Part shown: positions 9,848 to 19,342 of the stretch, in pieces
How positions within the stretch are numbered: the stretch's first letter is position 1
Layout: the number at the start of each line of letters is the position of its first letter
Assembly: GCA_029237615.1 (NCBI GenBank)
Contig: JAQNCM010000250.1
Span: 1 to 44,479, forward strand
Source of the DNA: Mucilaginibacter sp.
GTDB taxonomy: Bacteria; Bacteroidota; Bacteroidia; Sphingobacteriales; Sphingobacteriaceae
DNA length: 44,479 bases
Direction of reading: 5' to 3'
Made by a program: the position numbers and the translations under genes
Notes under the pieces: model-generated
Database searches by the model: none
What the model was told of the DNA's origin: nothing
Seen by the model: the letters and a program-made list of their open reading frames with translations, nothing else

Positions 9848-11125
9848 ATGAAAAATAAAGCTATTTGTTTTTTGATTTTTCTTTTAGTGCCATTATGTGC
9901 GTTATTAACCCAATGCCTCAATAAAGAAAAAAAGGATCCGCGGGATGAGGTTTATGCAGGCTCAGATAAATGTATAAAATGCCATAAGAATGTTTATGAC
10001 TCTTATATACATACCGCTCATTTTCAAAGTTCGCGCCCGGCTTCGGTCAACACCATACATGGAAGTATTTCTACAGGTAAAAATACAGTCGAATTCAATG
10101 ATCACCTGAAAGTGATGGTGAGAAAGCGGGATAGTAGCCTGTACCAGGTTGCTTATCTTAATGGTAAAGAAATGGAGGCGCAGCGCTTTGATATTACCTT
10201 TGGAGGTGTTAAGGCCGAAACCTATCTTTATTGGAAAGGGAAGCAATTATTCGAATTACCACTGTCATATTTTGATGCTTTGCATAAGTGGACAAACAGT
10301 CCCGGCTATTCCGGCAATCAGGTTGATTTTAACAGGCCTATTTTACGCAGGTGCTTTGAATGTCACAGTTCTTATATAAATGAAATCCCTCAGCAACATG
10401 TCGATTTGGCAAAACGCGTTATTGAATTTGATAAGGGCTCTCTTATTTATGGAATTGACTGTGAACGGTGTCATGGTCCGGCCGCCAACCATGTGAATTT
10501 CCATACCGAATATCCCAATGAAAAAGCGCCCCGTTATATTGCAAAATTTTCAGCATTAACAAGAGCGCAAAAGCTGGATGCATGCGCGGTGTGTCATTCC
10601 AGCAACAAAGATGTTTTTCAAGTATCGGCATTTGTATTTAAAATGGGCGATACGTTGTCGAAGTTTAAAGAACCAAATTTTTTACCTCAAAATCCAAATC
10701 CAGCCAAACTCGATGTGCATGGCAATCAAAACGGTTTGTTAGCTTTTAGCAAATGTTTTTTAATGAGTAACATGGATTGTACCACTTGCCATAATCCGCA
10801 TACTAATCAAAGTACAAACCTTGTTGTCTATTCGCAAAGGTGCATGAAATGCCATAGTGAGGCTAATCATAATTTCTGTAAAATGGCGCCTCAACTGGGT
10901 GCTTTAATAAAAAACAATTGTATCGACTGCCACATGCCGTTAAAGCCTTCGGGTGTAATTTCGATAGCATCAGAAGGTGGAAAAAATGAAGTGCCCTATT
11001 TGGTACGGACACATCGTATTGCCATATATCCCGACGAAACAAAAAGAGTTATGGCCTTCATCAACAAACAAGAGGCAGCACAGCATCCATTACCCGGTGA
11101 ATATAAAAACCTTAGAGTGCTTTAA
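9848..11125 (+). CDS. Multihaem c-type cytochrome lipoprotein (seven CxxCH)
   Basis: Seven CxxCH motifs: CIKCH, CFECH, CERCH, CAVCH, CTTCH, CMKCH, CIDCH; lipobox-like LLTQC. The ORF track start (9842) is GTG; ATG at 9848 is in frame. Confidence 0.9.
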   Translation: MKNKAICFLIFLLVPLCALLTQCLNKEKKDPRDEVYAGSDKCIKCHKNVYDSYIHTAHFQSSRPASVNTIHGSISTGKNTVEFNDHLKVMVRKRDSSLYQVAYLNGKEMEAQRFDITFGGVKAETYLYWKGKQLFELPLSYFDALHKWTNSPGYSGNQVDFNRPILRRCFECHSSYINEIPQQHVDLAKRVIEFDKGSLIYGIDCERCHGPAANHVNFHTEYPNEKAPRYIAKFSALTRAQKLDACAVCHSSNKDVFQVSAFVFKMGDTLSKFKEPNFLPQNPNPAKLDVHGNQNGLLAFSKCFLMSNMDCTTCHNPHTNQSTNLVVYSQRCMKCHSEANHNFCKMAPQLGALIKNNCIDCHMPLKPSGVISIASEGGKNEVPYLVRTHRIAIYPDETKRVMAFINKQEAAQHPLPGEYKNLRVL

Positions 11126-11189
11126 GTACTTAAGAAAGGATCAGGTGAGATTGATCCGGATTTAGTTGATTTATCAATTTGATAATCGG

Positions 11190-11222
11190 GCGCCCCGTTG
11201 TGAGATTCGGGGCGCTTTTTTT
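11190..11222 (+). terminator. Rho-independent terminator downstream of cytochrome gene
   Basis: GCGCCCCG-TTGTGAGATT-CGGGGCGC followed by TTTTTTT. Confidence 0.88.
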
Positions 11223-11253
11223 ACCGGCTAATATCACTACAAAAAGCGCTGTG

Positions 11254-12567
11254 TTAAGCTATAATGGGAGTAATTGTTTTGTTGGTGTTGATGCCGGCTT
11301 TATGCCCTTTTACAGCATAATAAAATATAACCAAATAACAGGGGATTAATATCCAGTAGGCTTCGCGTGAGCTGAATTTATCTGAAAGAAAACCATAAAG
11401 AACTGGCATTACACCTCCGCCGGCAACACCCATAATAAGTAAGGATGAACCCATTTTTGTGAATCTGCCCAAGCCGTTGATAGCCAGTGGCCATAAAGCA
11501 GGCCACATTAAGGAGTTTGCGATTCCTAAAAACGCAATAAAGAAAACCGAAACATAGCCATGTGTAAAAATGGCCGTAAGCGAAAAAACAATACCAATAA
11601 TTGCTGATACTTTTAAGGCACTTTGTTGGGTAAAGTATTTTGGTATACAAATAATACCAACTATGTAGCCGGCAAGCATACCCAAAAAGGTACAGGTAGC
11701 AAAAAACTTGGCTGTTGTTAACGGTACGCCAATACTGGACGCGTAATTGATAACGGAATCACCGGCAAGTACTTCTACACCCACATAAAAGAATATTGTT
11801 AACACACCCAGCAATAAGTGCGGAAATTGAAAAATGCTTGTCTTATTGGCGGCTAATGCGCCTTCAGCAATATCTTCTTTATTTGTGTCGATCTCTGGCA
11901 GGGTAGAATAATAGATAGCAACCGCCAAAATTAACAATACTACTATTATGGCTGTATAGGGCAAAATAACTTTATGTGCAAGGGTTGTAAGTTCGGCTTG
12001 TTTCTCAAAAGGAGATAATTTTAATAGTCTTATTTTTAACTGGTCGGCGTCCTTCAAAGTAATTGTACCTAAGACAATAGGCGCTATGCCGGCTGCAACC
12101 TTATTAAAGATTCCCATAATACTGATACGTTTGGCAGCGCTTTCTATCGGCCCTAAAATGGTGATATACGGGTTTGATGCCGATTGTAAAACTGCAAGCC
12201 CTGCCCCCTGTACAAAAAGCCCCACCAGGAACAACAGATAAAACCTGGTTAAAGCAGCAGGAATAAAAATGACCGCTCCAATACCAATAATAACCAAACC
12301 AGCAGCCATTCCATTTTTAAAGCCCATTTTGTTAAGTAACCAGGTTGAAGGAAGGGCCATCACGAGGTAAGCAATATAAAACGCAAACGCAACAAAAAAT
12401 GCTTCCAGGTTATTGAGCTGGCAAGCTATTTTTAAATAGGGGATTAATACCGAGTTTAACCAGGTAATAAAACCAAATACAAAAAACAAAGCGCCAATAA
12501 TATAAATTGGGCTTATAAATGCTGTTTTTTTTAATTGTGTTGGGGATGCGGCTATGGCTTTGCTCAT
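11254..12567 (-). CDS. Sugar MFS transporter (FucP / glucose-galactose permease type)
   Basis: 437 aa polytopic protein; IYIIGALFFVFGFITWLNSVLIPYLKIACQLNN and GAGLAVLQSASNPYITILGP are typical of FHS-family sugar permeases. Confidence 0.9.
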   Translation of the reverse strand: MSKAIAASPTQLKKTAFISPIYIIGALFFVFGFITWLNSVLIPYLKIACQLNNLEAFFVAFAFYIAYLVMALPSTWLLNKMGFKNGMAAGLVIIGIGAVIFIPAALTRFYLLFLVGLFVQGAGLAVLQSASNPYITILGPIESAAKRISIMGIFNKVAAGIAPIVLGTITLKDADQLKIRLLKLSPFEKQAELTTLAHKVILPYTAIIVVLLILAVAIYYSTLPEIDTNKEDIAEGALAANKTSIFQFPHLLLGVLTIFFYVGVEVLAGDSVINYASSIGVPLTTAKFFATCTFLGMLAGYIVGIICIPKYFTQQSALKVSAIIGIVFSLTAIFTHGYVSVFFIAFLGIANSLMWPALWPLAINGLGRFTKMGSSLLIMGVAGGGVMPVLYGFLSDKFSSREAYWILIPCYLVIFYYAVKGHKAGINTNKTITPIIA

Positions 12568-12774
12568 AATATATTGGTGATATGCTGTGAAAATAAGAAA
12601 TTGAGAAGATAAATAGCTAAATAATGTAAATATTATAACAAAAAGAGGCTTTTTTTGATAGTAGACGGGGTTTAGAGATTAATTGCCACAAAAGCATTAC
12701 ATAAAGGAACATATTTGTAAAAGCTGCTAATAAGCAGTAGTTTGGTAAGCTAAATTTAAAACGTTTTTTAAACT

Positions 12775-15111
12775 ATGAATAGATTTTCACTAACGGTTAT
12801 ATCTTTTGCAGCGGTAACTGCCTTGCATGCGCAGCAAGGCAGGCAATTCACAGCAAAAGATTACGCACATGCCGAAAGCTTTATGAACTATAACATTGAC
12901 CCGCTTATTGACCACGCCAGCTTACGTCCTGAATGGCTGGAAGGCGATAAGTTTTGGTATCGCACCTTAACCCCGGGCGGCAGCGAATTTATATTGGTAG
13001 ACCCAGCTAAAAAATCCCGTACTGCTACTTTTGATCAGCAGAAATTGGCGGCCGGGCTGTCGGCTGCGAGCGGTAAACAATACGAGGCCGCTATGCTGCC
13101 GTTCCAAGGTTTTGTTTATTCGGACGATGGAAAAGCTATTGTATTTTCTGTTGATGGCAAGCAATGGAAATGCGATCTTCAAAGCTACCTGGTTGTTGCT
13201 GATGGTTCGCCGGCAAAACGGCCGGAAACCGGCATTACGCAGGGTAGGAGAGGCAGAGGCGGCAATGCAATTGCGTCGCCTGACGGTACCAAGGAAGCAT
13301 TTTTAAAAGAAGATAACCTTTGGGTACGTGATGTTAAAACACGGATAGAAACACAGCTTACTACCGATGGTATAAAGGATTTTGGCTATGCAACCGATAA
13401 TGCCGGATGGAAGCACAGCAGTAACCCGATATTGATCTGGTCGCCGGATTCAAAAAAGATCTCCACTTTTAAACAGGACCAACGTAACCTGAGTGATATG
13501 TACCTGGTTACTACAAATGTAGGCAAACCGACATTAAAAGCATGGAAATATCCTTTGCCGGGCGACAAAGAAATAGCTACCATACAACGGGTTATTATTG
13601 ACGTCGATAATCCCAAAGTGACCGCTTTACAGATTCCACCTGATCCGCACAGGGCTACCCTGAGTGATGATATTTCAAGCAGCGGTACGTTTGATGACAA
13701 TTGCTGGAGTCCGGATGGTTCAAAGCTTGCCTTTGTATCCACCAGCAGGGACCATAAAAATGAAAAATTGCGTATTGCCGATGCCACTACCGGCACCGTG
13801 CGAGAGGTGTTTGAAGAAACTGTACCAACACAATATGAATCCGGTTGGGGAAGCATTAACTGGCGCTACCTGCCCGGTTCAAACGAAATTATATGGTTTT
13901 CTGAGCGGGATAACTGGGGCCATCTTTATCTCTATGATGCTTCAACAGGCAAACTGAAAAATCAAATTACCAAAGGCGACTGGGTAGTTACCCGTCTGCT
14001 TAAAGTGGATGAGAAAAACCGGATGCTGTATTTCATAGCAGACGGGCGTGAACCGGAAAATCCTTATTTTAGCCAGCTTTGTAAAATCGGGTTTGATGGT
14101 AAACACTTTGCAGTGCTTACCCCCGAAGCAGGGAACCACACGGTTACTTTATCGCCATCGGAAAAATACTTTATTGACAGTTATTCACAACCGGATGTAC
14201 CGTCCGTTACGGTTTTACGGGATATGAACGGCAAGCTTATTACCCAACTGGAAAAAACAGATGTATCGCGGTTGGTTGCAACTGGCTGGCATCCGGTTAA
14301 ACCTTTTTCTGTTAAAGCGCACGATGGTAAAACAGCGATTTATGGCTTAATGTATACCCCTACCAACCTCGACCCTAATAAAAAATACCCGGTTATTGAT
14401 TATATCTATCCTGGTCCGCAAGGTGGGAGCGTAGGTAGCTGGTCGTTTGCGGCAACAAGAGGTGATAACCAGGCGCTTGCTGAATTAGGTTTTATTGTAG
14501 TAGAAATAGAGGGAACCAGTAACCCGCTGCGTTCGAAAAGCTTCCATGATATGAGCTATGGCAACATGTCGGAAAATACATTGCCTGATCAAATTACAGG
14601 TATAAAACAGCTTGCTAATACTTATCCTTATGTAGATACCACCCGTGTTGGTATCTGGGGTCATTCGGGCGGCGGCTTTGCTACGGCTACAGCCATGTTC
14701 CGGTACCCGGATTTTTTTAAAGTAGGCATCTCTGAGTCTGGTAACCATGATAACCGAAATTACGAGGACGACTGGGGCGAACGTTATGACGGTTTGGCCG
14801 CTAACTCAAATTACGATGCCCATGCAAACCAAAATTATGCAAAAAACCTAAAAGGCAAGCTAATGCTGGCCCATGGGTTGATGGATGACAATGTACCACC
14901 GGAAAATACGTTGCTGGTTGTGGAAGCATTGGAGCGCGCCAATAAAGATTATGACCTTGTCGTATTCCCAAACAGCCCGCATGGTTATGGGCAGTATTCG
15001 CCTTATATGACGCGCCGGCGGTGGGATTATTTTGTAAAAAATCTTTTGGGTGCAGAGCCGCCAAAGGAATATGAACTAAAATGGAAACCTGATCCGAGAA
15101 ATGTGAGATAA
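12775..15111 (+). CDS. S9-family (dipeptidyl peptidase IV-like) prolyl oligopeptidase
   Basis: 778 aa; N-terminal signal peptide, DPPIV beta-propeller segments, catalytic GIWGHSGGGFA (Ser), LMDDNVPPENT (Asp), NSPHGYG (His). Confidence 0.93.
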   Translation: MNRFSLTVISFAAVTALHAQQGRQFTAKDYAHAESFMNYNIDPLIDHASLRPEWLEGDKFWYRTLTPGGSEFILVDPAKKSRTATFDQQKLAAGLSAASGKQYEAAMLPFQGFVYSDDGKAIVFSVDGKQWKCDLQSYLVVADGSPAKRPETGITQGRRGRGGNAIASPDGTKEAFLKEDNLWVRDVKTRIETQLTTDGIKDFGYATDNAGWKHSSNPILIWSPDSKKISTFKQDQRNLSDMYLVTTNVGKPTLKAWKYPLPGDKEIATIQRVIIDVDNPKVTALQIPPDPHRATLSDDISSSGTFDDNCWSPDGSKLAFVSTSRDHKNEKLRIADATTGTVREVFEETVPTQYESGWGSINWRYLPGSNEIIWFSERDNWGHLYLYDASTGKLKNQITKGDWVVTRLLKVDEKNRMLYFIADGREPENPYFSQLCKIGFDGKHFAVLTPEAGNHTVTLSPSEKYFIDSYSQPDVPSVTVLRDMNGKLITQLEKTDVSRLVATGWHPVKPFSVKAHDGKTAIYGLMYTPTNLDPNKKYPVIDYIYPGPQGGSVGSWSFAATRGDNQALAELGFIVVEIEGTSNPLRSKSFHDMSYGNMSENTLPDQITGIKQLANTYPYVDTTRVGIWGHSGGGFATATAMFRYPDFFKVGISESGNHDNRNYEDDWGERYDGLAANSNYDAHANQNYAKNLKGKLMLAHGLMDDNVPPENTLLVVEALERANKDYDLVVFPNSPHGYGQYSPYMTRRRWDYFVKNLLGAEPPKEYELKWKPDPRNVR

Positions 15112-15130
15112 CAGGAGTTGATCCAAATAA

Positions 15131-15162
15131 TAACAGGCCTTTTCATTAGAAAGGGCCTGTTA
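15131..15162 (+). terminator. Hairpin terminator candidate downstream of S9 peptidase
   Basis: TAACAGGCCTTTTC-ATTA-GAAAGGGCCTGTTA inverted repeat in the intergenic gap, followed by T/A-rich sequence. Confidence 0.65.
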
Positions 15163-15287
15163 TATTTATAACCGATGCCAACGCAGGACACAAAGTATAC
15201 TTTGATTAAATAACCGGTTTTTTAAGATTTTCTATTCAAACTTTTCTCATCTTTAACCCTTTAGTAAAACAAACCTGCTTATTTACG

Positions 15288-16325
15288 ATGGATTCTGTTA
15301 CCCATTTAGCTTTAGGGGCCTGCACCGGGGAAATTTTGCTTGGGAAGAAACTTGGAAAAAAAGCTTTGTTATGGGGGGCTTTAGCCCAAAATCTTCCTGA
15401 TGCGGATACTTTTGTATCTGAATTTTTTTCTGCGGATAAGAGCTATCTGGTCCATCGCGGTATCACACATTCTTTATCGTTCGCTATTGTAATTGGGTTG
15501 GGCCTGGCGCTTGCGGCTAAAAGTATTCATCGAAAAGAAAATATACCTTTTCGATTGCTCGCTTTTTTCTTCTGCTTTCAATTATTACTGCATGACCTGC
15601 TTGATACCTGCAACAGTTATGGTACCGGGCTGCTCGAGCCTTTCAGCCATCACCGTTTTTCCATCAATTTATTGTTTGTTGCCGATCCATTATTTACCAT
15701 CAGCCTGGTTGTGGCGTCTTTATTTTTGATGTTAAAAAAGACATCCAATAAACAGCGCCTGAAATGGGCGTGGGCGGGTATAATTGTTTCCGCTTGTTAT
15801 TTGTGCTTTGCGTGCTTTAATAAATTGTATGCCGATCACCAGGCCGAGGCATCCTTCGCTAATCAAAAACTGCACCCCGATAGCTATTTTAGCACACCGG
15901 CACCATTCAATTGTATGCTGTGGTATATTGCTGCTGCGGCAGATAGTGGCTATTATACCGGGTATATTTCCATATGGGACGATTTTAAACAGCCTGTTGA
16001 TTATGGTTATCACCCTAAAAATTATGCTTTAGTCAATAATATTCATAACAGCTTACTGCATAATTTAGAAGAATTTGCCGGGGACTATTTTACCATTTCA
16101 CGGTCAGGTGATGGTTTATACTTTAATATTCTGCGTTTTCAACAACGGCATGGATGGCTGGATACCAAAGCTCCGTTTGCATTTAGCTATCCGCTTACTT
16201 CCGGAAATGCCGACGGATTATTGTTACAGCGCGGCCGGCTGGCCGGCTGGAATAAAAAGACGTTAAAGGCATATCTGATGCGTATTGCCGGAAAGAAGTA
16301 TCCATTATCACCATTAAAAAAATAA
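15288..16325 (+). CDS. YdjM/DUF457-type membrane-bound metal-dependent hydrolase family protein
   Basis: 345 aa; MDSVTHLALGACTGE...LPDADTF...HRGITHSLSFAI...LLHDLLDTCNSYGTGLLEPFS motif set plus TM segments. Confidence 0.85.
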   Translation: MDSVTHLALGACTGEILLGKKLGKKALLWGALAQNLPDADTFVSEFFSADKSYLVHRGITHSLSFAIVIGLGLALAAKSIHRKENIPFRLLAFFFCFQLLLHDLLDTCNSYGTGLLEPFSHHRFSINLLFVADPLFTISLVVASLFLMLKKTSNKQRLKWAWAGIIVSACYLCFACFNKLYADHQAEASFANQKLHPDSYFSTPAPFNCMLWYIAAAADSGYYTGYISIWDDFKQPVDYGYHPKNYALVNNIHNSLLHNLEEFAGDYFTISRSGDGLYFNILRFQQRHGWLDTKAPFAFSYPLTSGNADGLLLQRGRLAGWNKKTLKAYLMRIAGKKYPLSPLKK

Positions 16326-16326
16326 T

Positions 16327-17775
16327 ATGAACTGGATTTTACTGATAGCCGCAGTATATATATGTATAGTAATTGCTATTTGCCTGCGTATTTTGTATGA
16401 TACGGTTTCAACCAGTAAAACATTTGCCTATTTACTGATTACCATTTTATTACCGGTAATTGGTATGCTCATTTATTTTGCTGTTGGCGCTAATTACCGT
16501 AAGAACAAACTATACAGTAAAAAAATAGTAAGTGATGATAAGTTATTGCGGGAGATCCGTGAAAAAATAAAGGTAGAGTCTGAAAAATCGTGGGATACGG
16601 GTGAGCCTGAGGTAAATAGCCATAAAAAACTTGCCCGTTTGCTGTTAAACGACAACAGCCCGCTTAGCGGTAACAATGAAGTTAAGTTACTGCTCAACGG
16701 GGAAAATAAGTTCCCGGAAGTTATTGAAGCATTAAAGGCCGCCCAACATCATATCCATATAGAATATTACATTTTTGAAAATGATAAGATCGGTAACCAA
16801 ATAAAGGAGATACTGATTCAAAAAGTTGCGGAGGGGGTCAAGGTCCGTTTTATTTATGATGATTTCGGCAGTCGTGATATTCGTAAAACGTTGGTACCCG
16901 AACTGGTAGCTGGTGGGGTGGAGGCATATCCTTTTTATAAAATATTATTCATCGCTCTCTCCAACAGGACCAATTACCGCAACCACCGAAAAATTATTGT
17001 GGTTGATGGCTGTACCGGTTTTGTTGGCGGCATAAATGTTAGCGACCGGTATATTAACGACCCGGCTAACAATAACCCTGTATTTTGGCGGGACACTCAT
17101 GTACGTATAAACGGGCCGGGCGTATATTATTTACAGTACCTGTTTATTTGTGACTGGAATTTTTGCGCTGGCAAAAGTTTGAAAATAGAGGACGGTTTTT
17201 TCTGTAACACTAAAAGCAAAAGCGGACATTCAATTGTTCAGATTGCCGCAAGCGGTCCCGACTCGGATATACCGACTATTATGTTTTCGCAGATGGAAGC
17301 TATTGGCATGGCAGAGGAAGAGATTTTGATTACTTCACCCTATTTTATCCCTGGCGAAAGCATGCTGGATGCAATCAACATGGCATGCCTGAGCGGGGTT
17401 AAAATAAAACTCCTGGTGCCTGATAAGTCAGATTCAGCTGTAGTAAATGCAGCTGCCCGGTCTTATTATGGATCAATTATGGATTGTGGGGCTGAGATAT
17501 ATTTATATAAAAAAGGATTTGTACACGCCAAAACAATAGTTGCCGACGGCAAACTGGCCATTATTGGAAGCGCTAATATGGATCACAGAAGCTTTGAGCT
17601 TAATTTTGAGGTGAACAGCATGATCTACGATAAAAAAGTTGCCGGTGAGTTAAGGGATGCATTTTATGATGACCTCAAAGATGCGGTAAAGATCAACCCG
17701 AAAACCTGGAAAAAGCGCACCCTATTTAAACAATTACCCGAAAAAATTGCACGGCTGCTGTCACCATTATTATAG
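16327..17775 (+). CDS. cls: Cardiolipin synthase (phospholipase D superfamily)
   Basis: 482 aa; two N-terminal TM segments and two HKD motifs (NHRKIIVVDG...GGINVSDRYI and HAKTIVADGKLAIIGSANMDHRS). Confidence 0.93.
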   Translation: MNWILLIAAVYICIVIAICLRILYDTVSTSKTFAYLLITILLPVIGMLIYFAVGANYRKNKLYSKKIVSDDKLLREIREKIKVESEKSWDTGEPEVNSHKKLARLLLNDNSPLSGNNEVKLLLNGENKFPEVIEALKAAQHHIHIEYYIFENDKIGNQIKEILIQKVAEGVKVRFIYDDFGSRDIRKTLVPELVAGGVEAYPFYKILFIALSNRTNYRNHRKIIVVDGCTGFVGGINVSDRYINDPANNNPVFWRDTHVRINGPGVYYLQYLFICDWNFCAGKSLKIEDGFFCNTKSKSGHSIVQIAASGPDSDIPTIMFSQMEAIGMAEEEILITSPYFIPGESMLDAINMACLSGVKIKLLVPDKSDSAVVNAAARSYYGSIMDCGAEIYLYKKGFVHAKTIVADGKLAIIGSANMDHRSFELNFEVNSMIYDKKVAGELRDAFYDDLKDAVKINPKTWKKRTLFKQLPEKIARLLSPLL

Positions 17776-17803
17776 CTTACCTCAAAAGTAATTTGATACT
17801 AAC

Positions 17804-17843
17804 AAAAGGCCCGGATCGTAGAAGTGATGCGGGCCTTTTAACT
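17804..17843. terminator. Bidirectional terminator between convergent cls and SusD-like genes
   Basis: AAAAGGCCCG-GATCGTAGAAGTGAT-CGGGCCTTTT inverted repeat in the convergent gap 17776-17857. Confidence 0.82.
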
Positions 17844-17857
17844 GGGTTTAATTGAAA

Positions 17858-19330
17858 CTACCGGGTTTCAAAAAACAACTTGGTAGTTACCAAATCTCCG
17901 CCAATAGCAGAAGCCGCTTTGTTGTAATTAACAACGTTTACGTTTTGCTCACTGATAGGGTAGGTAAAACGCAGTGGGTAAGCACTAAATGCATTTGCAG
18001 GTGGAGCCAGTACCGGGTAGGCAAGCCGTCTGTTTACGATCCAGGCATCCCAACCGCGGTTATAAAGAGCAATGTATTCCTGTTGTGCAATTTTTTGTAA
18101 AGCAGTATTGCCAGTTGCCGTAGTATAAGAAACGTTTGGTAACAGTAAATAGGTGGCAGCATCGGTTGCGGAGCCACCCCAATAAACTATGGAGGCAGTG
18201 ATAGCGTTATTATAATGCGATACCACAGAACCACCAGCGTTATAACCTCTTGAGGCAGCTTCAGCCAGGTTAAATTCGGTTTCAGAGTAATCCAGCAGGT
18301 CAGCCGGGAAGTCAGGGTTTGTTACTTTCCCAACGGAGCCCGGCGTTAGCAGTGGTCCGGATGGTAATGAAAATTGACTGTAAACAATACCGCCATTACC
18401 TGAACCATTATCAGCGCCAACATATTGGCCGTTTGCATTTACTGCAAAGTAAAATGGTAATCTCGGGTCCTGGGTGGGCGTATTTGGATTTAACAGGTTA
18501 ATGAACTGGCTGGTGCCAACAAAATCATGCCTGCCACCTTGCACCAGGTCAACCCAAACCGGATTAGTATTAGGCGGAGTTGAGGTATATTGTAACACCG
18601 CATCATCGCTATTTGATGTAAATACCCCCGCTGTTACTGCCGATTCAACTACAGTTTTTGCTTTCGTATTATCGTAATCTGCTATGGTGATACCCATTTT
18701 AAGCTTAAAGGTATTTGCAAATTTTATCCAGCTGGCGGGGTCGCCATTGTAAATTAAGTCTGCTGCGCCAAAGCTTCCGGATCCTACTTTTAATGCTGCG
18801 ATATCGGCATCTAAACGGGATAACAAGTCGTAATAAATAGTTTTTTGATCGTCATATGCAGGGAAAGGATTATTTATATTCAATGCCTGTGAATAAGGAA
18901 TATTACCAAAGGTGGTAACCAGGTAGTAATACGAATAAACTTCAAGTATGTCAGTGATAGCTGTTTCGTTTTTTTGAGTACCGGCATCCTTTACATCGGT
19001 TTGAATAAATGACTTTGCCTTTTCAAAATTTATTAAAACACCACTGTAAAATGTACTCCATATCAAATCGGGCTGCTTGCGGTAGGTTATTTGATAATCC
19101 GTTTCATTTAAATAAGTAGTTTCGGTCCATTGCTGCTCAATTAAGCGAAATATATTTAAGTTCACATTCGCTGATGTCACTGTGTTGGCCATAACCCTTT
19201 CGGCGTTGGTGAACAAGGTAAAGGACGGTACTACTGACGGATGTTTGGGATCGACGTTTAGGCTCGTCAGATCTTTTGTACAGGCCGATAATATCGACAT
19301 CAATACAAAAATTAATGCTGTTTTTTTCAT
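17858..19330 (-). CDS. SusD/RagB-family outer-membrane lipoprotein (SusD-like_2 type)
   Basis: 490 aa; lipobox ILSACTKD; NLNIFRLIEQQWTETTYLNETDYQ, EFNLAEAASRGY, EYIALYNRGWDAWIVNRRLAYP; paired with adjacent SusC. Confidence 0.92.
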   Translation of the reverse strand: MKKTALIFVLMSILSACTKDLTSLNVDPKHPSVVPSFTLFTNAERVMANTVTSANVNLNIFRLIEQQWTETTYLNETDYQITYRKQPDLIWSTFYSGVLINFEKAKSFIQTDVKDAGTQKNETAITDILEVYSYYYLVTTFGNIPYSQALNINNPFPAYDDQKTIYYDLLSRLDADIAALKVGSGSFGAADLIYNGDPASWIKFANTFKLKMGITIADYDNTKAKTVVESAVTAGVFTSNSDDAVLQYTSTPPNTNPVWVDLVQGGRHDFVGTSQFINLLNPNTPTQDPRLPFYFAVNANGQYVGADNGSGNGGIVYSQFSLPSGPLLTPGSVGKVTNPDFPADLLDYSETEFNLAEAASRGYNAGGSVVSHYNNAITASIVYWGGSATDAATYLLLPNVSYTTATGNTALQKIAQQEYIALYNRGWDAWIVNRRLAYPVLAPPANAFSAYPLRFTYPISEQNVNVVNYNKAASAIGGDLVTTKLFFETR

Positions 19331-19342
19331 ATCTGTATTTGA

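Noticed and set aside
13386-13856. 156-aa minus-strand ORF inside the S9 peptidase gene
   Set aside because: Antisense shadow of a confidently identified coding gene; no motif and Cys/Ser-rich artefactual composition.
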